This document shows positions 10,926-21,129 of a stretch of DNA of 64,000 bases, piece after piece; the stretch's first letter is position 1, and each line of letters opens with the position of its first letter. The DNA is from Cordylochernes scorpioides (Eukaryota; Arthropoda; Arachnida; Pseudoscorpiones; Chernetidae): NCBI GenBank assembly GCA_030710605.1, contig CP092863.1:107184099-107248098 (forward strand). Reading direction: 5' to 3'. A program made the position numbers and the translations under genes. Under the pieces are notes generated by a model. The model was not told the origin of the DNA and did no database searches. It worked only from the letters and a program-made list of their open reading frames with translations.

Positions 10926-11339
10926 CCACTCAATTTTCTTCCATCTTGTTCTAGCGACTAACTTACAGGAACAAAGAAGTCTCAAATCCCTGTTCACTAT
11001 AAATACCATGTCCTATACTATGTATAGATGGTCAGAACTACTATTTATAATAATACAGTATGGTATCCTGGGTATTTTAAACCAAATGGTATTAATATGC
11101 ACGAAGACGACTGGCCGACTCTTGTGGTTGAAATCGTCACTTGTTGCTACCAAGATCTGATTTCAAACCCTTCTTTAAGTCAACTTTGCATTAACATTCC
11201 TTCCTTGTTCCGTCCAATTCTGGAACAACTCCAAACCCATTAGAGAAGTCATTCCGTGTTCTAGCATCTTGTTATTATAAATTTGAACTTCTCTCGACCT
11301 GTGTAGACAGGAACAAACACAATCTATCCACCATTTGTT

Positions 11340-12000
11340 GTTGTTAGTGTCCATCAAGTCGACCTTTTGTTACTATATGGACAAATATTATCCAATCTGT
11401 TAATGACCATCACTCACAGCTCATCTAGTGACCTTCTGGTAGCTTCCAGTCATCTTCCTTTTGTTGTTGTTGTTGTTAGTGTCCATCAAGTCGACCTTTT
11501 GTTATTATATGGACAAATATTATCCAATCTGTTAATGACCATCACTCACAGCTCATCTAGTGACCTTCTGGTAGCTTCCAGTCATCTTCCTTTTGTTGTT
11601 GTTGTTGTTGTTAGAGTCCATCAAGTTGACTTTTGGTGACTATTTAGACAAATATTCTACAATTTGATCTGTTAGTGACCATCACTCTCATCTAGTGACC
11701 TTCTTGTAGCTTCCAGTCATCTCCCTTTTGTTGTTGTTGTTGTTAGTGTCCATCAAGTTGACTTTTGGTGACACTATGGACAAAATTCTCCAATTTGATC
11801 TGTTAGTGACCATCACTCACATCTAGTGACCTTCTGGTAGCTTCCAGTCACCATCCTTTTGTTGTTGTTGTTGTTGTTAGTGTCCATCAAGTTGACTTTT
11901 GGTGACACTATGGACAAATATTCTCCAATTTGATCTGTTAGTGACCATCACTCGCAGCTCATCTAGTGACCTTCTTGTAGCTTCCAGTCAGCATCCTTGA
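11340..12000. repeat. Tandem repeat, period about 133 bp
   Basis: Five units starting GTCCATCAAG near 11349, 11481, 11616, 11748 and 11882. Each carries a (TTG)n tract, CTGTTAATGACCATCACTC and CTAGTGACCTTCTGGTAGC. The spacing differences (132, 135, 132, 134) come largely from the (TTG)n tract. The open frame across it is repeat-driven. Confidence 0.9.
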
Positions 12001-12014
12001 ATTATTTTATTTTG

Positions 12015-12215
12015 TTTACTTATCCCAAGAACACAGTACAGGTCATGATAATCATGATGGATAGTTAGCGACTGTTTTTACAGTAAATACAGCACATATA
12101 TACCCGTATAGAAGGCAGTTCGACTTTTGTACTTAGAAGTGTGCCAGAACCCTGTTTGGTTATTTGCTCTCACTGGTGTGGTTGGACTTTTGCAAGATCG
12201 GTGAGCCATTGATGC
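12015..12215 (-). mobile_element. SINE-1 fragment lacking the tRNA head
   Basis: Minus-strand body of SINE-1 (GGTCATGATAATCATG, GCAGTTCGACTTTTG, GGTTGGACTTTTGCAAG in plus reading). It ends before the tRNA-related promoter. Confidence 0.7.
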
Positions 12216-12219
12216 ATAT

Positions 12220-12480
12220 TTTTTAATAATATAATATAATGCGGATTGTGATTGTAAAACGACATTTGAAAATTATTCCGCATTTATTTCTTTTGAACGA
12301 AAAATCAAAATTTATTTTAAGAAGAAATAACGATTATCTCTAACTTTAGGGATGAACTATGAAAGGATGAATTGTGAAGAGTAATGATAAACGGAAAAAT
12401 TAAGTGCTCAGGGATGGGAATCGAACCCACAGTGTTCCGCTTACCGGGCAGATGACATGTCCACTAGGCTACCCTGGACA
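12220..12480 (-). mobile_element. SINE-2 with tRNA-like head
   Basis: The body begins with TAATGCGGATTGTGATTG and contains ACGAAAAATCAAAATTTATT. The tRNA-like head is at 12407-12479 on the minus strand, with A box TAGCCTAGTGG and B box GGGTTCGATTCCC. Related copies lie at 17955, 29680 and 62190. Confidence 0.75.
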
Positions 12481-12483
12481 CCC

Positions 12484-12600
12484 TGCCTACTCTTTTACTT
12501 TAGAAAAAAAAATTGGCCAATACGGGATTCGATCCCGGGTCGGAACTGTCGGAACTCGATGGTTTATTCAACTCTTCCATCAACCTTCTTCGGAGTAATT
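12484..12600 (-). mobile_element. SINE-1 head fragment
   Basis: Minus-strand B box from plus CGGGATTCGATCCCGGGTC, with GGCCAAT before it. It abuts the SINE-2 copy and may be a second truncated insertion. Confidence 0.5.
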
Positions 12601-12689
12601 AATGTTTCTAATATTACAATGGGGTTGTTGTTAAGGATGGTAGTCAGTCATCAGATGGAACGTCTTACTGTAATACAGGTAGTATATCA

Positions 12690-12955
12690 ACTATTATAGA
12701 CGCGTATGATTATTTTTATATCATACGAGTCTATAATAGTTTCGAATTTTGATAACAGATGGCGCGCTAATGTATCATAATAAAATAAACTTCTACTGTC
12801 CTTACTGCGATGAAAAAATATTGGGAGAGCTTGGATCATCAGTGATAAACCCTCCCAGCGGTTTCACCAATTTAATCTACCAGACCGCTTCTCTTAGAGC
12901 TCTAATACTGTATTGGATCATTCTGCCTATATATGCTACACTGAGAGAGCGGTAA
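12690..12955. mobile_element. Foldback family M5 copy
   Basis: Holds ACTGTCCTTACTGCGATG, GGGAG, AACCCTCCCAGCGGTTTC and ACCGCTTCTC, the diagnostic M5 words. An outer inverted segment ATAGACGCGTATGAT / ATCATACGAGTCTATAATAG flanks it at 12696-12740, followed by CAGATGGCGCGC. Confidence 0.7.
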
Positions 12956-13418
12956 AGAATTATTTACAATAAAGACTATTAATAAACAAATACATTGTAG
13001 CAAATTAAGGTAATTAAATGACGACAATAATCTGTTTCTATTTTGTTATTTGATTAATTATTCCCCTCCTATGAAAATATCATAATCTACTTTGCATAAT
13101 CACATGCAACACATGAAACCAACAACCTAGTGTTGAAAAGACATATATTTATTCACTAATAGATTACATCTGCAGCGGCCGGGGAATATGTTAGAAATTG
13201 CAACTTTGTTAATTATTAATTATCTCATTTTATAGTTAATTAAAATACATTGTTAGTTAGGTTATTAATATTTTTAGAATTCTATCCTGCATTATTGCTG
13301 ACTTTAGCATTATATATTTGTGTTTACATTCTGTCTAGCTTGCGTTTTAAAAGAAAAAAAAACTTAAAATATTTTTGATATATTTGACTATTTGACAATG
13401 TACAATAAATAATATTTG

Positions 13419-13563
13419 ATATTTATAGATAACAAATAAATAATTGTAATTTAAATTATCAAGTGTTTATAAAAATATTATATATATAATTAGAAATATT
13501 TTTATAAACATTTGATATTTTAAATTACATTTATTTATTTGTTATCTATTAATTTCAAATATA
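13419..13563. repeat. AT-rich inverted repeat (palindromic element)
   Basis: Left arm ATTTATAGATAACAAATAAA and TTTAAATTATCAAG, right arm TTTATTTATTTGTTATC and its mirror, separated by a short TA-rich centre near 13485. Probably a MITE; low complexity makes family assignment unsafe. Confidence 0.65.
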
Positions 13564-14081
13564 TTTTATATATATTTTTTATTTTTTTACCAGTTGCAAA
13601 CAAGACACGCTATATCCGATCTGGATAATTGCGCGTGAAACTATTTACAATAATTGTAGTAGAGTAGGTAACAGAATTGTCAAAAAGTAAATAAACAATT
13701 AAGAAAAAGAGCATTGAATAAACATATACATTAAACAAATAAGCAACAGCATAAGCAGATTGTTTATAGTGTGTTAAGCAATGATGGAAATACATAGTAA
13801 ATGTATAGTCAAATATCTAAAATATTTTTAGTTTTTTTTTTAAACTCAAACTACGCAAAAGAATAATAAATATAAATTCTAAAATATTCAATATATAAAT
13901 AGAAATTTAAATAAAAATATGCTAAATGTCAATCATAATCATAAAAATATTAACGAAAATAAACAGTTATAAGATTACTTTGTGTTTTGAGTCTTTATAT
14001 CTATGAAAATATATTAGATAACACAATTTATTTGAGTCTTTATAACTAATGGAAAATGAATTCAATTACTTGCTTAAAATT

Positions 14082-14190
14082 TTAAACCAGATTAGAGTTA
14101 CTGGTAGCAAAACGTGGCGTACAACAAGTCTCTAAGCTAAACCGTCCTTGTCTGGAGGAGGACTGTCTCAAGGTGGAGGAGCCTTCCTTC
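14082..14190 (-). CDS. Candidate terminal exon of an unknown host gene
   Basis: On the minus strand TCTGTTTTCAG provides a good 3' splice site just before 14190. The next 109 nt read one completing base, then 35 codons to a TAA at 14084-14082: starting KEGSSTLRQSSSRQGRFSLE and ending TSNSNLV. It is clearly richer in G and C than its surroundings and does not belong to any repeat seen here. The peptide is serine- and arginine-rich and not recognised. Without the preceding exon this stays tentative; 35 codons can occur by chance. Confidence 0.3.
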
Positions 14191-14507
14191 CTGAAAACAG
14201 ATTTTCAAAATATATTTTTATCATTAATTATAAAGTATTGAATTGGTAAATGATCATGTTGGCAAAGATGATCTATAGATGGCACATTGTTCTTTATATC
14301 TATTTTGAAGAGAAATGTATTTATTTATAGAAAATTCTGGTTTTCGGACATGCCCTCTTCTTCAGTTTAATAAGAGAATATAGAGTAGGTAATTGATAGA
14401 TTATGTTTGCAGAGATGGCACATTGTTCTTTATATGGATTTCAAAGAGATAGAGAGAGGTGTTACAAAATTACAAATATTTTCTCACAATGACTTTCTTT
14501 TTATTAA

Positions 14508-14556
14508 AAGACGCTAGCTTTCAAGCGATAATCGCTCTTCAACGGGCTTAATAAAA
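14508..14556 (-). ncRNA. Hammerhead-like motif (F6), altered core
   Basis: Minus strand: CCCGTTGAAGA, hairpin GCGATTATCGC, then TTGAAAGCTAGCG. Aligned to a hammerhead, UUGAAGA replaces CUGANGA (C3 to U) and GAAA is kept. Mirror copies occur at 14984-15022, 28168-28210 and 28233-28275. Likely a decayed or variant ribozyme; activity is doubtful. Confidence 0.4.
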
Positions 14557-14571
14557 GAACATCGACTATAT

Positions 14572-14912
14572 TTATTTATTTAAGTAACCCAGGTTCCTGG
14601 AGCGTACAGAAGTCGTCAACTACCCGGGATGTCCTTCTGACCTAAGTCTTCTTGGATTTATATACAATGCCAGTGGAAGTCCAATTAATGAGGTGTCGCC
14701 AGGCAGATTTCTTTCTTGGGAGATTTTCTAGGGATGCTGGACATATGTTGGTGATACCTAGGAGAGTGGCTGTCTGGAATCTTTGGTATTGGAAGGTTGG
14801 GCAAGTGAAGAGGAGGTGGTCTACGGTTTGGTCGTCATCTTGGCAGTGGGGGCAAATTAGGTCTTCTTTCGATACCGTTGCAAGGTTTGCCTGAATGTAA
14901 CCATGGCCGGTC
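14572..14912 (-). mobile_element. 5'-truncated non-LTR retrotransposon (GHG family) with 14-bp target duplication
   Basis: Flanked by AACATCGACTATAT at 14558-14571 and 14913-14926. The tail (AATAAATAA on the minus strand) lies at the 14572 side, so the copy is a minus-strand insertion truncated at its 5' end. Two sister copies are at 42866-43311 and 61725-62021. The host is the F6 palindrome. Confidence 0.9.
14642..14912 (-). pseudogene. LINE ORF2 C-terminal zinc-binding domain
   Basis: Minus-strand frame TGHGYIQANLATVSKEDLIC then CPHCQDDDQTVDHLLFTCPTF. The pattern C-x2-C-x8-H-x4-C after a GHG motif is the C-terminal zinc-binding region of jockey/R1-like ORF2 proteins. It ends at KSKKT, just before the 3' UTR. 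Only this end of ORF2 was copied, as usual for 5'-truncated insertions. Confidence 0.8.
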
Positions 14913-15299
14913 AACATCGACTATATCTTACAAGAAATATTTACAAAAACAAACGCGCGCGCAAAAGATGTTGTTTTATTAATCCCGTTGAATAGTGAGT
15001 ATCGCTTGAAAGCTAGCGTCTTTTAATAAAAAGAAACTCATTGTGAGAAAATATTTGTAATTTTGAAACTTTTTTCACAATATTATCATGAATAGAGAGA
15101 GGTGTATTTATTTTTACAAAGTTCTGGTTATCAGTCCTGGATCTGTGCGTGGTGGGTCTAGAGAACAAATCCCTCAATTTGTCGGAGACGTTAACGATTT
15201 ATGGTTATTTCTCTTAACGAGAAATGTGTGTGATGGCGTGATGGAGACCTTTTGGTGATATTCTACCAGGTGTTTTCTCCCTTATTTGATACACTGTAA

Positions 15300-16318
15300 A
15301 TAACATTGCTGATTACTGTTACTGTTATTCCTGTATGTATCCTACATTTCTACTTGGAGAATCTGTATAAGACAAAAAAGTCTAATAAAGTTTGTTGTTG
15401 TTATACATTGCTTATATTACTGGTACTATTACTGTTATTCCTGTATATAAACTACATTTCGACTTTGAGAATCTGTATAAGACTCTTCTTCTTCCTTATC
15501 TCCACTCAATCATATTAGAGTATCAAGTTGTGGTCCTTGATGGTGTCTGTTTAACAACCATCATGACTGGGTGAAGTAGAATGCGTCTGCCTTTGTCATT
15601 TAGACTGGGAGCACTACTCAGTAGCAGGCCACTGACTTAGCTCCAAAAGAAATGGCCGCCTCTGACATGAGAAACAGACGCCATGTGCAGCTGCTCCTAA
15701 CATGGAGTACAAACACTGCTCATCCTGTATCCCTGGATTAGGAGCTCTTACAGGGTACTATCAGCCAGGCCAGCTGAACCCAGGTTTTTTAGCGAGCTTG
15801 TTACTGCTCCCCCTTCTCCTTTTTTCATTTGGGCTTAGGACCGGCAAAGGCGGAGTTCGTATAAGATTAAAAGGTCTTAAAAAGAATTTTGTTGTTGTAC
15901 ATTGCTTATATTACTGGTACTATTACTGTTATTCTTGTATGTAACCTACATTTATACTTTGAGAATCTATATAAGACTAAAAGGTCTTAATAAAGTTTGT
16001 TTTTGTTGTACATTGCTGATTACTGGTACTATTACGGTTATTCCTTATGTAACCTACATTTATACTTTGAGAATCTGTATAAGACTAAAAGGTCTTAATA
16101 AAGCTTGTTTTTGTTATACATTACTGGTACTATTAATGTTACTCCTGTATGTAACCTACATTTCTACTCGGAGAATCTGTATAAGACTAAAAGGTCTTAA
16201 TAAAGCTTGTTTTTGTTGTACATTACTGGTACTATTACTGTTACTCCTGTATGTAACCTACATTTCTACTCGGAGAATCTGTATAAGACTAAAAGGTCTT
16301 AATAAATATTTTTGTTGT
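15300..16318. repeat. Tandem repeat (about 105 bp) with an embedded dispersed segment
   Basis: Units carry GAGAATCTGTATAAGAC, TAAAAGGTCTTAATAAAG and TTACTGGTACTATTACTG, with unit landmarks near 15357, 15467, 15960, 16069, 16171 and 16276. The 15627-15852 block inside is a separate dispersed repeat. The TATAAGAC...GGTCTTAATAAA core also occurs singly near 18190, 18950 and 21640, so the array probably amplified from a retroposon 3' end. Confidence 0.85.
15627..15852 (+). repeat. GC-richer dispersed repeat, copy 1
   Basis: Closely matches 22833-23056 in the same orientation: GGCCACTGACTTAGC, AAATGGCCGCCTCTGACATG, CCTGGATTAGGAG, GGTACTATCAGCC. Both copies hold an ATG with about 29 codons (MAASDM...RRHVQ...) to a stop. 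Identity unknown; possibly the 5' part of a retroelement or a duplicated transcript piece. Confidence 0.6.
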
Positions 16319-16501
16319 ATATATATATATATATAGTCACGACCGTCTTTCCTCATCGGCCTCTGTCACGGATGCGCGCGCACAGGGAGGTCACGTGCTC
16401 GCCGGCTCCCTCGAGCCGGATTTGAACCAGCGACCTAAGGATCACCGTTGTAACATCTACAGTCGGGTAAAACACGGGCGTTGCCCGGGTCATTCGGCTA
16501 G
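16319..16501 (+). mobile_element. Short Helitron-A carrying a tRNA-Tyr fragment
   Basis: The 5' end lies in a TA run followed by GTCACGACCGTC, a variant of the family start CAGTTACGAGCGTC. The 3' end is CGGGTAAAACACGGGCG, hairpin partner TTGCCCGGG, TCATTCGG and CTAG at 16498-16501 with flanking T. The length is about 183 bp, mostly occupied by tRNA-derived sequence on the minus strand. The 5' boundary is approximate because of the TA run. Confidence 0.7.
16407..16464 (-). tRNA. tRNA-Tyr(GTA) 3' fragment with its intron (pseudogene)
   Basis: Minus strand reads CTGTAG (anticodon GTA), a 14-nt intervening piece at 16456-16443 (ATGTTACAACGGTG), then ATCCTTAGGTCGCTGG, TTCAAATCC and GGCTCGAGGGA. 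This matches the 3' part of eukaryotic tRNA-Tyr, whose genes carry an intron one base after the anticodon. The D arm and 5' acceptor strand are missing, so it is not functional. The intron shows it was captured as DNA or unspliced precursor. Confidence 0.8.
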
Positions 16502-16527
16502 TATATATATAACGAATAAGACATTAA

Positions 16528-16880
16528 GACGCGAATGTTTATTTTCACAAATAAATCTAACTTCTACTCTCCTTAATGCGACGATAAAATATTGGGAGGG
16601 CTTGGCTTATCTATATGTAATTCTACTGTCCTAAAAGCTTATGCCCATAGTTTGCTTGTATACCATTTCTATGATTCCACTCTTCAGTGTAGCATATAAA
16701 ATCAGAATGATCCAATACAGTATTAGAACTCTAAAGAAGAGGTCTGGTAGATTAAATTGGCAAAAACGCTTGGAGGGTTCACCATTTATGAGCCAAGCTC
16801 TCCCAATATTTTCTCATCGCATTAAGGACAGTAGAAGTTTGATTTATTTATGTAAAGAAACATTCCCGTCTTAATGTCTT
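16528..16880. mobile_element. Foldback family M5 copy (long palindrome)
   Basis: Outer arms GACATTAAGACGCGAATGTT and its mirror end near 16880 (CATTCCCGTCTTAATGTC). Inner arms are CTTAATGCGACGATAAAATA and its mirror, with GGGAG and CCCTCCC inside. An M5-type end (TTCTACTGTCCTAAAAGC) sits at 16620-16640. Confidence 0.75.
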
Positions 16881-16959
16881 TATGTGTTATTCTGTATTAT
16901 GTGTTAATTTTGAATTGGATTCTATGAAAGGGGCCGGTAGTCAATTGATCTTCTTCCAG

Positions 16960-17090
16960 GAGTCCCAAGTGGAAGCTGGACAGTCGCTGGAGATCGTCGG
17001 TGAAGTGCTCCCCCTAGTGAGCGTTCGATTGGCGCCAGAGCGTCGGCGTTACCACGGCAACGCCACAACAGCGTTGGGATTGAGCAGGAG
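16960..17090 (+). CDS. Candidate internal exon of an unknown host gene
   Basis: A GATCTTCTTCCAG acceptor precedes 16960 and GAG|GTAGGTG gives a strong donor at 17091. The 131-nt interval is open in only one frame, phase 0 in and phase 2 out, and meets TAG as soon as it enters the intron. It is GC-rich in an AT-rich background. The peptide begins ESQVEAGQSLEIVGEVLPLV and continues with APERRRYHGNATTALGLSR. NAT could be an N-glycosylation site if extracellular. I do not recognise the family. It is not part of any repeat here. Confidence 0.45.
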
Positions 17091-17326
17091 GTAGGTGTGT
17101 CTTTCTGTCTGTCTGTGCGGCTCTATCTGTCTATCCCCGGGTAGATATACACTCTCACAGTCACACTCTATCTTACAATCAACGGTTATCTCTATGACAG
17201 ATTGGGTTGTAGATTTCTTGGTTCTTGATGGCTAAATGATCTGGCCTTCACCTTTAAATGTGTGCCATTCTTTTATGGAATCATCGTGGGTGTAGCTTGT
17301 TAGTAAACTGTTCTGACTCTATTTTT

Positions 17327-17640
17327 GTGCTATGTAGTTACATGTAGTACGATGTAGTATTCATTTAACATACTCACATGAATTAGTACTTATATATATA
17401 TGATAAGATATGGTTATGCTTTTTATTGATTTTATGTCAATTTTGTGACTTTTTTCTTGTTGTTTGATCGCAAACGCCGATTTTATGCTATTTAGTTCTA
17501 TGTAGCACGATGTAGTATTCATTTAACATACTCACATTTCTTAGTACTTTTATATGTCAAGATATGGTTACGCTTTTTATTGATTTTATGTCAATTTTGT
17601 GACATTTTTATTGTTGTATGGCATCAAACGCCGATTGCAC
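17327..17640. repeat. Tandem duplication, period about 158 bp
   Basis: Two copies share GATGTAGTATTCATTTAAC, AAGATATGGTTA, TTTTATTGATTTTATGTC and AAACGCCGATT, beginning near 17351 and 17509 by the GATGTAG landmark. Confidence 0.8.
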
Positions 17641-17949
17641 TTCATAATGTAATATCAGCTTGGTGACAAAAATTTGTTATTTTTAAAATAATTTTATAAG
17701 ATATTGAGAAAAGTAATTATCTCTATAAATATTTGTGAATTAATTTTTGTAACAGAATTTTTATATTTTCTTCTTGCTATCGTCACGTATATCTTTGACG
17801 TGAATTCAAAACACGTTCATACACACATCCCTTAACATTAATATTTTAATAGGTAAGGCAAATTTAGTGGAAGCATTTTAGGATGATTATATTTTGTAGG
17901 CAACAGTTATAGATATTTCGGAGTATCGTAATACACACATACATATTTT

Positions 17950-18270
17950 TATACAATATAATGGGGCCTATGATTGTAGAAGGACATTTGAAAATATCCC
18001 GCATGTGTTTCTTTTGAACGAAAAATCGAAATTTATTTAAAGGAGAAATAACGTTTATTTCTAACCTTAGGGATGAAGTATGAAAAGGATGAATTGTGAA
18101 GAGTATTGATGAACGGAAAAATAAAAGTGTCCAGGAATGGGAACACATGCGGAATATTTTTAAATGTCGTTCTACATACAGATTTATTAAGACCACCGGT
18201 CTTATACAGATTTACTCCAGGCAGCACAGAACCAAGTATCGTAATACACATTGTAGTGTGAATTTTATTG
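17950..18270. mobile_element. SINE-2 truncated copy joined to an inverted segment
   Basis: The SINE-2 body (AATGGGGCCTATGATTGTAG, GGATGAATTGTGAAGAG, ACGGAAAAATAAAAGTGTCC) runs to 18145, then the tRNA head is replaced by ACACATGCGGAATATTTTT, an inverted piece of the body. The retroposon tail ATTAAGACCACCGG follows near 18188. Confidence 0.65.
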
Positions 18271-18317
18271 CGCTTAAACTAATATAAGCGTAGAGATATA
18301 TTAATAACACATTGATA

Positions 18318-18478
18318 AATGTACCAAAAGAGGTACCTCTCCCTTTAAATATTCATCATAACGATAGTACTATGAATTTTAAAGAATTTATCATCACTAT
18401 TAAAGTTTTTACTAGGATAATGCATAGTGCCATCGTTCTGACGTATATTTAAAGGGAGAGGTGCCTTTTGTGATATAT
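18318..18478. mobile_element. Foldback/MITE family M3
   Basis: Ends GTACCAAAAGAGG / CTCTCCCTTTAAAT and mirror ATTTAAAGGGAGAGGTGCC. Same family as 9535-9690 with an unrelated spacer. Confidence 0.8.
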
Positions 18479-18914
18479 GAATATCATCCCTCCCGCAACT
18501 TATATGTTGTAACATAGATAAATATTCATTGTTTTGTTCAATGCCATCTAGTTAAACTTGTAGTGTGAATATAGCAGTGTTTACATTAATCAGGTTGATT
18601 TAATCTCTTAGCATTTTGTTCACGAGATATAGACAAATGCCTTTTTTTCTCTATTTCTTACTCAGAATTTAATCTTTTAGGACAATAAAAACCTTTTACG
18701 CTTTATTACTGGTGATGTAATTTGTATAGCTACACTCTCTTCATCATGGTCATTATGACCATATTGGTCAGTTAAGGCATCTATGAACATCATGATTAAT
18801 CATTACCCTGAGTCTTAACAACATTGCATCTATGTAAATATGTTCGAATATTTTCTTTAAATGTTTAATCCCTAACTTGTAAATAGTTGCGGAACTACTG
18901 GTTTCCTGTGCTGC

Positions 18915-18998
18915 TCTTTTCCTGTTATTGCACCTTGTACGGAGAATATGTATAAGACTAAGGTCTTGATATAGGCTTCGTGTGTGTGTGTGTGTTTA
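18915..18998 (+). repeat. Retroposon tail and (GT)n microsatellite
   Basis: TGTACGGAGAATATG, TATAAGAC, AGGTCTTGATA then a short (GT)n tract. Matches the tail-type sequence amplified at 15.3-16.3 kb. Confidence 0.5.
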
Positions 18999-19189
18999 AT
19001 CCCTAACAAAAAAAGCAACGAGGTCAAATCAGACACGGCAAACAAAACTCTTTATTATTTTTACATAGTCTCTTCCTGATTCTATATGCAAATCAACCTT
19101 TCAGAAAAGAAACAAAGTAGAAAATATATAGGATAATTATGTACAAGTATTTACACATTGTACTTTTATTTACATAATTTAGATAAAAT

Positions 19190-19830
19190 GAAAGGAAGTT
19201 GTACCTTTTAGCATGTATATCGGGATTCAGACAATAACTCTGAAAGATACACTCATGGACAAAACTTAAGGAAGTTGTACCTTTTAGCATGTATATCGGA
19301 ATTCAGACAATAACTCTGAAAGATACACTTATGGACAAAACTTAAGGAAGTTGTACCTTTTAGCATGTATATCGGGATTAAGACAATAACTCTGAAAGAT
19401 ACACTCATGGACAAAACTTAAGGAAGTTGTACCTTTTAGCATGTATATCGGGATTCAGACAATAACTCTGAAAGATACACTTATGGACAAAACTTAAGGA
19501 AGTTGTACCTTTTAGCATGTATATCGGGATTCAGACAATAACTCTGAAAGATACACTCATGGACAAAACTTAAGGAAGTTGTACCTTTTAGCATATATAT
19601 CGGGATTCAGACAATAACTCTGAAAGATACACTCATGGACAAAACTTAAGGAAATTGTACCTTTTAATATATATATCGGCATTCAGACAATAACTCTGAA
19701 AGATATTACAGTGACCTTTATTGAAGGTACACGAGATAACCAAGTGTGAATAAAATTAATTCTGTCTCCTTAAAATAAATAGACGAATGGCGACATCTTG
19801 AAGTTTGGTCCATGGGTGTATTTTTATAAG
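19190..19830. repeat. 76-bp minisatellite array with flanking module
   Basis: About six and a half units in the same orientation as the 1.0 kb array, followed by the module with TGACCTTTATTGAAGG and GATAACCAAGTGTGAA. Confidence 0.9.
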
Positions 19831-19984
19831 AAAATAAGCTTGAAGAAATATGTTTATAAGTTCAGGGATAGATGACGCTAAGTTGAGAATTATATTTTAT
19901 AATTATAGAAATCATTTTTATCCGCATTTTAAACATCAATTCAAGTGTATTTTGAGTTGAGATAATGAATTTATATTGATATAT

Positions 19985-20400
19985 ATAAGCTTTGGGAAAT
20001 TGAGAAGTGTCCACCTAGAGACCAAGGTTTTGGGATAATGGCCTTCGTCGATCCAGGGTAGGTTATGATTTCATGAGATAAACAAGGGATCAAATGGAAT
20101 CTTCACAATTTGTTAAAGATTAAAATTTGTTAAGCCAAATCCATGGCTAAAATATAAATAGAGATTTTACCTGGAGGAAATTGATCTATAAAAGGGAAGA
20201 TCACCTCTTCCATCAAAATAGGTGTCAAAAACTTGACGTCTTCTATTGACCGTCGCCGCAAACTATGGAATAAAGTCCTCCATGCACTGAGGAGAGCCGT
20301 AACATGAAACCATGGTAGACATTTCTCAGTTTTCATAAGCTGATGTTGTGGCTTTGTCAACGACCCGAGACCTATAATTGATATATTGTCACGAAGATTC
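19985..20400. mobile_element. F1 inverted-repeat element, degraded
   Basis: Contains TTGACCGTCGCCGCAAACTA and two ribozyme-like stretches in opposite orientation: near 20012-20050 on the minus strand (ACGAAGGCCATTATCCC) and near 20284-20325 on the plus strand (CTGAGGA ... GAAACCATG). Related to 44010-44460, 22480-22740 and 53638-53765. Confidence 0.6.
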
Positions 20401-20860
20401 CAAAAATATTTATTTATTATTTTTTAGCAAAGTAACAAAAATAACTCTTCCATAATTCAAGGTAAGCAAACAAACTAAACTAACAACAAAAAGTAAATAA
20501 CTATATTTGCATATTTTATATTTGTACAATTATATTTACATATATTTGAAAAACAAAACTGTCGCAATATCTTTTTCGAAATATGCAAGAAAAATATCAG
20601 TGGCATTCAGTTAAACGATCAAGAAAGGCATCCCCCTTTAATATATTTTCGCGTTGAAAAATAGACGCGAAGAAAGGTAAACATAAACAAACTTTATTCC
20701 CTGTATAAACGGTCTACTTCTAAAATTTTAGCTATGCACATTTATATAAAAATGACACAATTCAAGCCGAATATGTAAATATATAATAAAATATCAAACT
20801 CAAATTATGTAAATAATAAATAAACTACGCTATAATATATATTTTGAATATATATATTTT
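20401..20860. other. Unassigned AT-rich sequence
   Basis: No gene; a weak M3-like word (GGCATCCCCCTTTAATATA) near 20627 is the only repeat link seen. Confidence 0.35.
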
Positions 20861-20874
20861 TCACATGAACAGCG

Positions 20875-21120
20875 TATTTACGCAAATATAGCCTGGACCA
20901 ACAGCCCGAAACGCGTACCTGGTTGGCTTTTTATTGATTTATAAAGAAACTGGTATGGCCAAATATCATGGAACAAGTTAAATTAACGCTTAGTTGATTT
21001 TTGTTCCATTAGATGGCGCTCTGCCATCTAAAATGTTCGTATGAGAGGTCAGAATATGCCTTTTTTGTCTTTAATATCAACAACTGACCTTTTTTCTATT
21101 TTTTACCTTTTTTTCACATA
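20875..21120 (+). repeat. F2 ribozyme-type repeat, 5' core lost
   Basis: GGACCAACAGCCCGAAACGCG keeps the right half of the F2 hammerhead but not its CUGACGA. Downstream are ATGGCCAAATATCATGG, TTAGTTGATTTTTG and the hairpin AGATGGCGCTCTGCCATCT at 21011-21029. Confidence 0.65.
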
Positions 21121-21129
21121 TATATTTTA

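Larger units (their letters stand above)
14460..15070. mobile_element. Palindromic element with ribozyme-like F6 arms, split by a LINE
   Basis: The left part (AAATATTTTCTCACAATGA, GACGCTAGCTTTCAAGCG) is inverted at the right (CGCTTGAAAGCTAGCGTC, CATTGTGAGAAAATATTTG). A LINE insertion at 14572-14912 interrupts it. A second, uninterrupted copy is at 28130-28335. Confidence 0.75.

Noticed and set aside
14652-14894. Plus-strand frame MDLYTMPVEVQLMRCRQADF, also at 42.9 and 61.8 kb
   Set aside because: Antisense of the LINE ORF2 zinc-binding end; repeated only because the LINE is repeated.
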